Origin: Lutibacter sp.
GTDB lineage: Bacteria > Bacteroidota > Bacteroidia > Flavobacteriales > Flavobacteriaceae
Reading direction: 5' to 3'
NCBI GenBank assembly: GCA_030599055.1
Contig: JAUVOS010000048.1
Coordinates: 1 to 13,299, forward strand
DNA: 13,299 bases
Below, in pieces: positions 5,782 through 13,007 of the stretch (its first letter is position 1; every line of letters begins with the position of its first letter). The notes under the pieces are model-generated. The model was given only the letters and a program-made list of their open reading frames with translations. It did not search any database and was not told the DNA's origin. The position numbers and the translations under genes are program-made.

Positions 5782-6750
5782 ATGTCAGATACTATAGAAA
5801 GAATAAAATGTTTAATAATTGGTTCAGGTCCTGCCGGTTATACTGCAGCCATATATGCAGCACGAGCAGATTTAAAACCGGTCGTTTACACGGGTTTGGA
5901 AATGGGAGGACAACTCACAACCACTACAGAAGTAGATAACTATCCCGGATATCCGGAAGGGGTTGATGGCACAAAAATGATGGAAGACCTAAAAACGCAA
6001 GCAGAACGTTTCGGAACAGAAGTTCGCTTTGGAACTGCTACAAAAGTTGAATTAAGTGATAAAGCTGGAGGTATTCACAAAGTTGAGATAGACGGAAACA
6101 AACAAATTGAAGCCGAAACACTAATTATTGCAACAGGTGCAAGTGCCAGCTATTTAGGTTTAGAAAGTGAACAACGCTTAAAAGGTGGAGGTGTTTCGGC
6201 CTGTGCAACTTGTGATGGTTTCTTTTATAAAGGTCAAGACATCATCGTTGTTGGCGCTGGTGATACTGCTGCTGAAGAAGCGACTTATTTGTCTAAGATT
6301 TGTAACAAAGTAACCATGTTGGTTCGTCGTGATGAGATGCGTGCTTCTAAAGCCATGCAAAAAAGAGTAATGAATACAAAAAATATAACAGTACTATTTA
6401 ATACAGAACTCGATGAAGTATTAGGTGAGAAAAAAGCATTTGGCGATGAAGTTGTAATAGGTGTTCGCGTTATCAATAATCAAACGAAAGAAAAACATGA
6501 AATTGATGTAACAGGTGTATTTATTGCGATAGGTCATAAACCCAATACTGATCTATTTGTCGGGCAGTTAGATATGGACGACACAAAATATTTAAAAACA
6601 AAAGGAAAAGGGTCAAAAACCAACTTACCTGGTGTTTTTGCCTGTGGCGATGTTCAAGATCATGAATACAGACAAGCGGTAACGGCTGCCGGATCAGGCT
6701 GTATGGCTGCCTTAGATGCTGAACGTTATTTGGCTTCCTTAGAAGACTAA
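5782..6750 (+). CDS. trxB: Thioredoxin reductase (NADPH)
   Basis: The 322-residue flavoenzyme reduces thioredoxin with NADPH in the cytoplasm. The order of motifs is standard: FAD-binding GSGPAG (14-19), MGGQLTTTTEVDNYPG (41-56), ATGA (117-120), redox-active CATC (141-144), NADPH-binding GAGDTA (158-163) with VRRDEMRAS (181-189) for the 2'-phosphate, and the second FAD motif GVFACGDVQD (284-293). Length and all key residues are normal for low-molecular-weight bacterial TrxB. The ATG at 5782 gives the expected N-terminus. It is transcribed alone, with a -7 box about 35 bp upstream and a terminator downstream, and is divergent from a thioredoxin-fold gene. Confidence 0.97.
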   Translation: MSDTIERIKCLIIGSGPAGYTAAIYAARADLKPVVYTGLEMGGQLTTTTEVDNYPGYPEGVDGTKMMEDLKTQAERFGTEVRFGTATKVELSDKAGGIHKVEIDGNKQIEAETLIIATGASASYLGLESEQRLKGGGVSACATCDGFFYKGQDIIVVGAGDTAAEEATYLSKICNKVTMLVRRDEMRASKAMQKRVMNTKNITVLFNTELDEVLGEKKAFGDEVVIGVRVINNQTKEKHEIDVTGVFIAIGHKPNTDLFVGQLDMDDTKYLKTKGKGSKTNLPGVFACGDVQDHEYRQAVTAAGSGCMAALDAERYLASLED

Positions 6751-6793
6751 TAACCTAAGTTCGACCTGAAGCTTAATACTATTACACTAGTTA

Positions 6794-6830
6794 AAAAAAG
6801 CCGTTTTGAATACTTCAAAACGGCTTTTTT
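6794..6830. terminator. Bidirectional intrinsic terminator between trxB and the convergent gene
   Basis: GCCGTTTTGAA (6800-6810) and TTCAAAACGGC (6814-6824) form an 11-bp stem with a TAC loop, flanked by an A-run on the left and a T-run on the right (6825-6830). Read on either strand it gives a hairpin followed by U residues, so it can end both trxB and the opposing gene. Confidence 0.92.
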
Positions 6831-6847
6831 AAAAGTGTCATATGTAA

Positions 6848-7558
6848 TTAAAAATACTTATTGATTTGCGTCTTATATTCAGCTCTAATTTCGTGCAACA
6901 ACTCATCTTTACAATTAGGCTTGAATATTCGGATAATATCAACAAGAGTATGGTTCATATAAAAAGCACCGTTGACAACATCAAAATTACTATCTGATAA
7001 ATTTCTTTTTACACTCATTGTCATTTTACGAAACATTTCCCATTCAATTTTTTTATCAATAAGAATGTATCGCATTCCTTCTTTATCTTTATAAATCCCT
7101 TTTTCAATTTCTTTAATATCAAAAAAACGTTTTATTTTAAAGAAAACCGTCTTAGGTTGAGACATGCGTTTGTTTTTCATAAAAACAAAACCTTCATCTT
7201 GATAGGCCTTTTGAACGGTCTCCAAATCATTCATTTTCTTAAGACCCTTTATACGAATAGCATAATGAGAAACATTAAACAAACTCAAGTTAGCAAATGA
7301 TGCATCAATCTGATCATCTAAAAACATATTTATTTTTTCAGTAGCTCTAATAATACTAGCCCATGTTTCTCTTTTTCGAGTAATAAGAAAAACAATCGTG
7401 TTCTGCTCAACTAACCTAGCATCCAATTTGTGATAATGATATCCGGGATAAGGCTTATCATCGATAATAACAAATGTGTTTTTTAATTTATATTCATTAA
7501 GCGCTTCAACAATTTCTTCTTTATTGATATTTCCGGTTACTTCAAAATATTTTGCCAT
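6848..7558 (-). CDS. Unknown protein of 236 residues
   Basis: I do not recognise this protein. The start chosen is the ATG at 7558 (MAKYFEV); an in-frame ATG 99 bp upstream would add a stretch with unusual composition and is less likely. From 7558 the product is soluble, with no signal peptide or membrane helix, and is highly charged and rich in Lys, Ile and Phe. A part rich in predicted strands near the N-terminus (KYFEVTG, NTFVIIDDKPYPGYHYH) is followed by repeated basic helices, with one cysteine near the C-terminus. It stands alone between trxB and a divergent OmpA-family gene and ends at the shared terminator. Its composition resembles that of its neighbours, so there is no sign of recent transfer. 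Confidence 0.7.
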   Translation of the reverse strand: MAKYFEVTGNINKEEIVEALNEYKLKNTFVIIDDKPYPGYHYHKLDARLVEQNTIVFLITRKRETWASIIRATEKINMFLDDQIDASFANLSLFNVSHYAIRIKGLKKMNDLETVQKAYQDEGFVFMKNKRMSQPKTVFFKIKRFFDIKEIEKGIYKDKEGMRYILIDKKIEWEMFRKMTMSVKRNLSDSNFDVVNGAFYMNHTLVDIIRIFKPNCKDELLHEIRAEYKTQINKYF

Positions 7559-7611
7559 TGTACAATTATATATTATTAGAATGTTTAAAAGTATAAAAAA
7601 AACAAATACGG

Positions 7612-7631
7612 TATAACTTTTGTTTGTTATA
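7612..7631. promoter_or_regulatory. Inverted repeat in the divergent promoter region
   Basis: TATAAC and GTTATA are separated by eight bases, forming a 20-bp dyad between the unknown minus-strand gene and the first OmpA-family gene. It could be an operator, but the arms are short and AT-rich, so chance is possible. Confidence 0.3.
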
Positions 7632-7697
7632 ATTACGAGATTTATAGAAAAAAACAAAGCAATAACACGATTTTAATATTATTTCAAAAATAATTTA

Positions 7698-7705
7698 TAC
7701 CTTTA
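7698..7705 (+). promoter_or_regulatory. Probable -7 element for the first OmpA-family gene
   Basis: TACCTTTA matches seven of eight positions of TAnnTTTG. Seven bases or so downstream is TATTTACTC, also found just after the -7 box of the second OmpA-family gene, which supports both as real promoters of a duplicated gene pair. Confidence 0.42.
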
Positions 7706-7738
7706 TTGCACTATTTACTCCTTAAACAAAGTACGATT

Positions 7739-8476
7739 ATGAAAAAAATATTTATTTTAGTCCTGATTGTTTGTGTTTCATGTAATTTATATTCACAAGA
7801 AATACCCGACAAACCAAAAGAAGTTTCAAAAAATAAATGTACACAAAATTTATTTGGAATTGTTAAAGATCTTAAAAGCGGTGAGGTCGTTCCAAATGCT
7901 TTTATTCAATTATATGAAGGCTTAGAACTAGTAGATTCAATTCAAACCAATGAGGAGGCTGGTTTTAGTTTCAAAGTTGTCTGCAACAAAAGATTCAATA
8001 TAAAAGTAAAAGCTGAAAATTACGCAATCAATTCAAAAATTGTTTTTTCCACTACAGGTTTTGAAGAAAAGATTTGGGAAGTTATGCTTTTTCCAATTAG
8101 AGAATTCAAATATAGAGTCCCCGACAAATTAATTGATGTTGACAATATAACATTTGTAGCAGATCAATCTTCATTTTCTTCAAAAGCTTGTAAACAATTG
8201 GACAGAATTGTAAGTATTATGGAAAAATACCCGAAAGTAAGGATTAGTATAAATGTTCATACAGATAGTCAAGGAATACAGGAATACGATTTGAAAATGA
8301 CACAAGATCGTGCAGATGGTATCATTAGCTATTTTATTGATCAAGGCATAGATCCTAATCGCTTAGGAGCTATAGGTTTTGGCAGCACACAGCTTTTAAA
8401 CAATTGTACTCCAGAAATCAAGTGTTTTGAATCACAACACAAAATAAATAGACGCACAGAGTTTATCGTTCTGTAA
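7739..8476 (+). CDS. Secreted OmpA-family protein with N-terminal beta-sandwich domain (paralogue 1)
   Basis: The start is the ATG at 7739 (MKKIFIL); the frame is open from a TTG 33 bp earlier, but the signal peptide begins at this ATG. After the signal peptide (about 1-19, cleaved before QEIPD) comes a carboxypeptidase-regulatory-like beta-sandwich (about 36-117, with NLFGIVKDLKSGEVVPNAFI) and a C-terminal OmpA peptidoglycan-binding domain (about 136-245). The OmpA residues that bind diaminopimelate correspond to D176 in HTDS and R191 in QDRADG, 15 apart as in OmpA. Cysteine pairs C34/C82 and C223-x5-C229 are shared with the next gene and probably form disulfides. It likely anchors to the cell wall in the periplasm. 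A lipoprotein reading (CVSC) is possible but poor. Confidence 0.85.
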   Translation: MKKIFILVLIVCVSCNLYSQEIPDKPKEVSKNKCTQNLFGIVKDLKSGEVVPNAFIQLYEGLELVDSIQTNEEAGFSFKVVCNKRFNIKVKAENYAINSKIVFSTTGFEEKIWEVMLFPIREFKYRVPDKLIDVDNITFVADQSSFSSKACKQLDRIVSIMEKYPKVRISINVHTDSQGIQEYDLKMTQDRADGIISYFIDQGIDPNRLGAIGFGSTQLLNNCTPEIKCFESQHKINRRTEFIVL

Positions 8477-8485
8477 TTTTTTATA

Positions 8486-8493
8486 TATATTTG
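8486..8493 (+). promoter_or_regulatory. -7 promoter element for the second OmpA-family gene
   Basis: TATATTTG is an exact TAnnTTTG match, followed six bases later by TATTTACTC (8499-8507), the same sequence that follows the -7 box of the first paralogue. The leader would be about 60 nt. Confidence 0.5.
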
Positions 8494-8534
8494 TGCTGTA
8501 TTTACTCATACATTAAATATAAAAGTTCATTTAC

Positions 8535-8557
8535 TAACCCCTAAATCACCCCCTAAG
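8535..8557 (+). repeat. C-rich CCCCTAAATC-type repeat word just before a start codon
   Basis: The bases immediately before the ATG at 8558 contain two CCCCTAA words, an unusually C-rich patch in AT-rich DNA. This resembles short CCCCTAAA intergenic repeats common in Bacteroidota. It occupies the translation initiation region of the second OmpA-family gene and has no A/G-rich ribosome-binding sequence. Confidence 0.4.
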
Positions 8558-9277
8558 ATGCGCCCTCTCGTCTTTGTACTCGTACTACTGATTAATTCGT
8601 TTGTATTTTCTCAAACTAGTATAAATGCCTGTTTAAATCAAATATCTGGCAAAGTAATCAACAAAAAAGAGAACCTAATTATTCCGAATGCTATCATTCA
8701 CATAGATGATAATAATGGTAATGTTATTACAACACATGCGGATAACAACGGAAATTTTTCTATTGATTTACCTTGTGATGACGGCAGATACATCATAAGT
8801 ACTACCGTAGAAAACTATACGAAAAGCACAAAACTTATTTTTACTTCACTAACTACGAATAAAAAGCATATGCTAATACTGGATGTATATCCAATTAAAG
8901 AGTTTGTAGAAGTAAACGGAAAAAAGAGAATCATTGTTGATTCTGTAGATTTTTATCCAAATGATATTAGCATTAATCCGGAGGCCGAAATACAACTAAA
9001 AAGGGTCTTTGATGTTTTAAACAAATATCTAAATATGAAAATTGAGATAGCTTTTCATTCTGATAGTAGAGGCGATGAAAGATTCCTTCTAGACCTTACG
9101 CAACAAAGAGCTGAGGCTTGTGCTTCGTATCTTATTGATAAAGGAATTGAGGATTCACGAGTTATAGCAAAAGGGCACGGTGCTACAAAACTCCTAAACG
9201 AATGTGAAAAAGGAGTTAGATGTTCTGAAGAAAAACATCTTATGAATAGACGTTCTGAATTTGTTGTACTCAAATAA
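8558..9277 (+). CDS. Secreted OmpA-family protein with N-terminal beta-sandwich domain (paralogue 2)
   Basis: The 239-residue protein has a signal peptide (about 1-18, cleaved before QTSIN), a beta-sandwich domain (about 25-110, NQISGKVINKKENLIIPNAI) and an OmpA-type domain (about 125-239). The peptidoglycan-binding pair is D169 in HSDS and R184 in QQRAEA, again 15 apart. Cysteines C25/C73 have the same 48-residue spacing as C34/C82 in the upstream paralogue, and C216-x5-C222 matches its C-terminal pair. The two genes are in tandem with 81 bp between them, the second with its own promoter, so they look like a diverged duplication rather than a simple operon. Roles in envelope integrity are likely but unproven. 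Confidence 0.85.
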   Translation: MRPLVFVLVLLINSFVFSQTSINACLNQISGKVINKKENLIIPNAIIHIDDNNGNVITTHADNNGNFSIDLPCDDGRYIISTTVENYTKSTKLIFTSLTTNKKHMLILDVYPIKEFVEVNGKKRIIVDSVDFYPNDISINPEAEIQLKRVFDVLNKYLNMKIEIAFHSDSRGDERFLLDLTQQRAEACASYLIDKGIEDSRVIAKGHGATKLLNECEKGVRCSEEKHLMNRRSEFVVLK

Positions 9278-9355
9278 AACTTTAAAGCTTTTCTTTTATT
9301 AATATAACGATAATTAACCAAAGTAGGATTGGGTTGTAATAAGCTGTGAGTAAAA

Positions 9356-9384
9356 GTCTTACGTCTTATGTCTTTTCGTCTTAT
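9356..9384. repeat. GTCTTA short tandem repeat
   Basis: Four near-identical units follow one another: GTCTTAC, GTCTTAT, GTCTTTTC, GTCTTAT. Degenerate 7-base arrays of this kind are a feature of intergenic DNA in Flavobacteriaceae. It is non-coding and sits downstream of the OmpA-family pair. Confidence 0.6.
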
Positions 9385-9429
9385 ATTAGTTGGGTTAGTA
9401 TTATATTGTAACTATTCAGCCAAAATTTT

Positions 9430-9570
9430 CTCTCGCAAAGCCGCAAAGCCGCTAAGTTTATGAATGCAAGGCATTTATCTTTACATTCATTAATTTTATA
9501 TTTTCACGAAAAGAATGAAAAAGACAGCTATATTAGCTGTTTCTTTGCGCCTTTGTGCCCTTGCGTGAAA
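9430..9570. repeat. Intergenic inverted-repeat element with CGCAAAG arms
   Basis: The left arm (about 9431-9456, containing TCGCAAAGCCGCAAAG) and the right arm (about 9543-9568, containing CTTTGCGCCTTTGTG) are imperfect inverted copies, matching at about 20 of 26 positions. Between them are two perfect small hairpins: AATGC-AAG-GCATT (9463-9475) and ACAGCTA-TAT-TAGCTGT (9524-9540). Arms made of CGCAAAG words are a known dispersed intergenic repeat type in Bacteroidota. There is no transposase inside, so it may be a non-autonomous mobile unit. The rest of the 9278-9691 gap shows no gene. Confidence 0.68.
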
Positions 9571-9691
9571 TAAAAGAACTGGGTGAATAGTTACATTATA
9601 TTACAATGTTGTTTTCGGTATAAACAATTTTCAATCTAATAATAACTATATTGCGTCTAATTACTAAGAAATAGACAAAATAAGAGCTTTA

Positions 9692-12568
9692 ATGGAATCT
9701 AGAAAACCCATAATAGAATTTTATACTGACAGATTACACAGAAATATTTATGCCACAGATGCTTCTGTTTATCGAAAGATTCCCCAAGCTGTTGCCTATC
9801 CAAAAAACACAGATGAAATTAAAAAACTCATCGCTTATGCTAACGCCAACAAAATTACATTAACTCCGCGTGCAGCAGGAACTTCACTAGGTGGTCAATG
9901 TGTAACAAATGGTATCGTTGTAGATATTTCACGTCACTTTACAAATATTTTAGATTTCGATTTAAAAAACAGAACCATTGTCGTTCAAGCAGGTGTAATC
10001 AGAGATCAATTAAATGATTTTTTAAAGCCTTACGGATTGTTTTTTGGACCCAATACTTCTACGACTAATAGATGTACAATTGGTGGAATGGTGGGAAATA
10101 ATTCAAGTGGAACAACTTCTATTCAATATGGTGTCACTAGAGATAAAGTCATCGCTTTAAAAACTTTGTTGAGCGACGGATCGGAAGTTGTATTCAAGGA
10201 GCTTTCAAATTCTGAGATGAAACAGAAAATTATTGAAGGGAGTCTGGAGGGAAAAATCTACAAAAAACTATTCCAACAACTATCCGATAAAGCTGTTCAA
10301 AATGAAATTATAAAGGAATTCCCTAAACCAAATATTCATCGAAGAAATAACGGGTATGCAATAGACGCTTTAATTGATTCTAGTGTTTTTTCAAATTCTA
10401 AGAAAGCTTTTAACTTGTCAAAACTCCTTTGTGGAAGCGAAGGAACACTAGCGTTTACCACAGAAATCACACTTCAATTAGATGAGTTACCTCCCAAAAA
10501 AAACATAATTATTGCAGCTCATTTCAACAGTATTGCAGAATCTTTAAAAGCCGTTGTAATAGCGATGAATCATTCGTTGTATATGTGCGAATTAATGGAT
10601 AAAACTATTTTAGACCAAACAAAAACGAATCGCACTCAGACCGCTAATCGAGATTTTATTGTTGAAGACCCCAAAGCAATTCTTTTATTGGAAGTCGCTG
10701 CGAATTCTGAAATTGAAGTCAATAAATTAGCCGAGCAACTCATCAAAGATTTACAGAAAAATAACATGGGATATGCCTTTCCAAAACTCTTTGGTAAAGA
10801 CATCACAAAAGCCACTGATTTACGAGCGGCAGGATTAGGACTCTTAGGAAGTATTATAGGAGACAAAAAAGCCGTCGCTTGTATTGAAGATACTGCAGTA
10901 GCACTAAAAGACTTACCCCAATATATCGAAGACTTTAACAAAATAATGCAAGTCTATGAACAAAACTTCGTGTATTACGCACATGCAGGTGCCGGAGAAT
11001 TACATTTACGCCCCATTCTCAATTTAAAAAAATCAACTGATGTAAAACTTTTTCAAGAAATTACAGAAAAGGTTGCACAGCTTGTTAAAAAATACAAAGG
11101 CAGTTTTAGTGGAGAACATGGTGATGGTATCGTAAGAGCAAGCTTTTTGCCGTATATGATTGGTGAGAAAAACTACCAACTACTTCGTGAAATAAAATAT
11201 ACATTCGATCCACATTCTATTTTTAATAAGGGTAAGATTATTGATGCAGAATCCATGATTGAGAATTTACGATATCTTCCCGACAGGAAGGAACCTGAAA
11301 TTGAGACTCTTTATGATTTTTCAGATAACTTAGGGATTCTACGCGCTACAGAAAAATGCAATGGTTCGGGTGATTGTCGTAAACTTCAAACAAGCGGAGG
11401 AAACATGTGTCCCAGTTATCGTGCTACTCGAAATGAAAAAGACACTACTCGTGCCAGAGCCAATGCTTTACGTGAATTCTTAACGAACTCCCAAAAGCTT
11501 AATCGTTTTAATCACCGAGAATTATACGATGTTTTTGACTTGTGTTTAAGTTGTAAAGCATGTGCCTCAGAGTGTCCAAGCAATGTGGATATTGCCACAT
11601 TAAAAGCAGAATTTTTATATCAATATCAAAAAGAAAATGGGGTGCCTTTTAGAAGCAAACTCTTTGCATATAATGCCTCTTTAAATAGAATTGGGAGTTT
11701 GGCTCCCGGGATTACTAACTTCTTACTTAACAGTACTATTGTGAAAAAATTGGTTGGTATAGCCCAAGAACGAAGTATTCCTAAATTAGCTAAAACTACC
11801 TTTGCGCGTTGGCTAAAAAAACAAAAAAACAGTACGAATCCTACAAAAGGAAAATTAATTTTATTTGTCGATGAATACACCAATTATTACGATGTTTCAA
11901 CAGGACAAGACGCCTACAAATTATTAACTCGTTTGGGGTATAACGTGCTAATTGTTTCGCATGCAGAAAGTGGTAGAGGCTACATTTCAAAAGGGCTCTT
12001 AAATAAGGCAAAAGAAGTTGCAAATGAAAATATCACAATTTTTAAAGATCTAGTTTCAGAAGAATTACCTTTAGTAGGAATAGAACCTTCATGCATTTTA
12101 AGTTTTAAAGACGAATATTTGCGCTTAGCTGATAATCAGACAGCTGCAAAAAGAGTTGCACAACACACGTTTACCCTAGAAAGTTTTATGGAAAGAGAAT
12201 TTAAAAGTGAAACTATTACCTCAAATGATTTTTCCGATTTAGAGCTAAAAATAAAAATACACACGCATTGTCAACAAAAATCCATAGACGGAATAGATGC
12301 TTCATTTAACATGTTAAACATACCTAGAAATTTTAACGTAAGTATTTTAGATACCGGTTGTTGCGGAATGGCAGGTTCATTTGGATATGAAAAGGAGCAT
12401 TATAAACTCAGCATGCAAGTAGGTGAGAATTCTCTATTTCCTGCTATAAGAGATATAAATAACGACAGTCTTATAGTCGCTTCTGGCACCAGTTGTCGTC
12501 ATCAAATTACAGAAGGCACCAAACGCAGGGCTTTGCATCCTGCAAGTGTTTTGTTAAAGGCTTTGTAG
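9692..12568 (+). CDS. FAD-linked oxidase fused to iron-sulfur domain (YdiJ / D-lactate dehydrogenase type)
   Basis: The 958-residue protein fuses an FAD-linked oxidoreductase with a GlpC-like iron-sulfur part. The FAD-binding PCMH domain (about 30-265) has TPRAAGTSLGGQ (58-69), GPNTSTTNRCTIGGMVGNNS (119-138) and GSEGTLA (248-254). The oxidase C-terminal domain (about 268-520) has HAGAGELHLRP (431-441), SGEHGDG (473-479) and FDPHSIFNKGKI (505-516). Cysteines for [4Fe-4S] binding are C556, C562 and C573-Pro, and C618-x2-C621-x2-C624-x3-C628-Pro. A CCG-type domain follows with HTHCQQ (857-862) and DTGCCGMAGSFG (887-898). This order matches E. coli YdiJ, reported as a D-2-hydroxyglutarate dehydrogenase, and membrane-linked D-lactate dehydrogenases. 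It oxidises a D-2-hydroxyacid and passes electrons via Fe-S centres; which acid is not decidable here. All motifs are intact and the gene is apparently monocistronic. Confidence 0.92.
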   Translation: MESRKPIIEFYTDRLHRNIYATDASVYRKIPQAVAYPKNTDEIKKLIAYANANKITLTPRAAGTSLGGQCVTNGIVVDISRHFTNILDFDLKNRTIVVQAGVIRDQLNDFLKPYGLFFGPNTSTTNRCTIGGMVGNNSSGTTSIQYGVTRDKVIALKTLLSDGSEVVFKELSNSEMKQKIIEGSLEGKIYKKLFQQLSDKAVQNEIIKEFPKPNIHRRNNGYAIDALIDSSVFSNSKKAFNLSKLLCGSEGTLAFTTEITLQLDELPPKKNIIIAAHFNSIAESLKAVVIAMNHSLYMCELMDKTILDQTKTNRTQTANRDFIVEDPKAILLLEVAANSEIEVNKLAEQLIKDLQKNNMGYAFPKLFGKDITKATDLRAAGLGLLGSIIGDKKAVACIEDTAVALKDLPQYIEDFNKIMQVYEQNFVYYAHAGAGELHLRPILNLKKSTDVKLFQEITEKVAQLVKKYKGSFSGEHGDGIVRASFLPYMIGEKNYQLLREIKYTFDPHSIFNKGKIIDAESMIENLRYLPDRKEPEIETLYDFSDNLGILRATEKCNGSGDCRKLQTSGGNMCPSYRATRNEKDTTRARANALREFLTNSQKLNRFNHRELYDVFDLCLSCKACASECPSNVDIATLKAEFLYQYQKENGVPFRSKLFAYNASLNRIGSLAPGITNFLLNSTIVKKLVGIAQERSIPKLAKTTFARWLKKQKNSTNPTKGKLILFVDEYTNYYDVSTGQDAYKLLTRLGYNVLIVSHAESGRGYISKGLLNKAKEVANENITIFKDLVSEELPLVGIEPSCILSFKDEYLRLADNQTAAKRVAQHTFTLESFMEREFKSETITSNDFSDLELKIKIHTHCQQKSIDGIDASFNMLNIPRNFNVSILDTGCCGMAGSFGYEKEHYKLSMQVGENSLFPAIRDINNDSLIVASGTSCRHQITEGTKRRALHPASVLLKAL

Positions 12569-12664
12569 TTTGAAAAAGTGAATAATAGTTGTAACTTCTC
12601 AAAAAACTGTTTTAAAAAATTTTATTTTTATCATAAATGGCATACAAATTGATACTATTTTCAC

Positions 12665-12672
12665 TATGTTTG
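12665..12672 (+). promoter_or_regulatory. -7 promoter element for the small lipoprotein unit
   Basis: TATGTTTG matches TAnnTTTG exactly and would give a leader of about 90 nt. Within that leader ATATCATT (12693-12700) can pair with AATGATAT (12723-12730), an 8-bp stem with a 22-nt loop of unknown role. The rest of the 200-bp gap shows no gene and no clear terminator for the upstream dehydrogenase. Confidence 0.45.
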
Positions 12673-12768
12673 TTGGGAAATAAACTTTTGAAATATCATT
12701 AATTTATCTATTCAATGAATTAAATGATATAGAAAATATTATAAATAAATATAAATAAACCTTAAATT

Positions 12769-12990
12769 ATGAAAAAATTAATTTCAGTATTGATGCTTAT
12801 GGCATTACTCACAGTTGCTTGCGGTGAGAAAAAAGACAAAAAAATTGAACTATCTGTTCAAGAAAAAGAGAACCTAGAATTAGTTAAAAAAATAGAAGCT
12901 ATTGATTCTATTGCAACTAAAATAGAAGCTGTGAAAACAGAAATTGAAGAAACATCTAAAGAATTAGATGAATTATTAAATGATTTATAA
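12769..12990 (+). CDS. Small lipoprotein with coiled-coil body
   Basis: The 73-residue precursor has a lipoprotein signal peptide with lipobox TVAC (C18). The mature part, about 55 residues, is almost entirely charged helix (KENLELVKKIEAIDSIATKI and following), with heptad-like spacing of Leu/Ile/Val that suggests a coiled coil. It has no cysteines beyond C18. It is followed after 17 bp by a secreted Lys/Gln-rich protein gene, so the two are probably cotranscribed. No family is recognised; size and layout recall small envelope lipoproteins such as Lpp in form, not in sequence. A role in spacing or tethering the envelope is a guess. Confidence 0.78.
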   Translation: MKKLISVLMLMALLTVACGEKKDKKIELSVQEKENLELVKKIEAIDSIATKIEAVKTEIEETSKELDELLNDL

Positions 12991-13007
12991 ATTAAATACC
13001 CATTATT

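Noticed and set aside
7559..7657. N-terminal extension of the unknown minus-strand protein from an upstream in-frame ATG
   Set aside because: It would add a hydrophobic stretch inside the divergent promoter region; MAKYFEV at 7558 is a more natural start.
7706..7738. TTG start for the first OmpA-family gene
   Set aside because: It would put 11 residues before a perfect signal peptide and overlaps the expected transcription start; ATG at 7739 preferred.
9430..9570. CRISPR array or insertion sequence
   Set aside because: No regular direct repeats with spacers and no transposase frame; the structure is a single inverted-repeat element.
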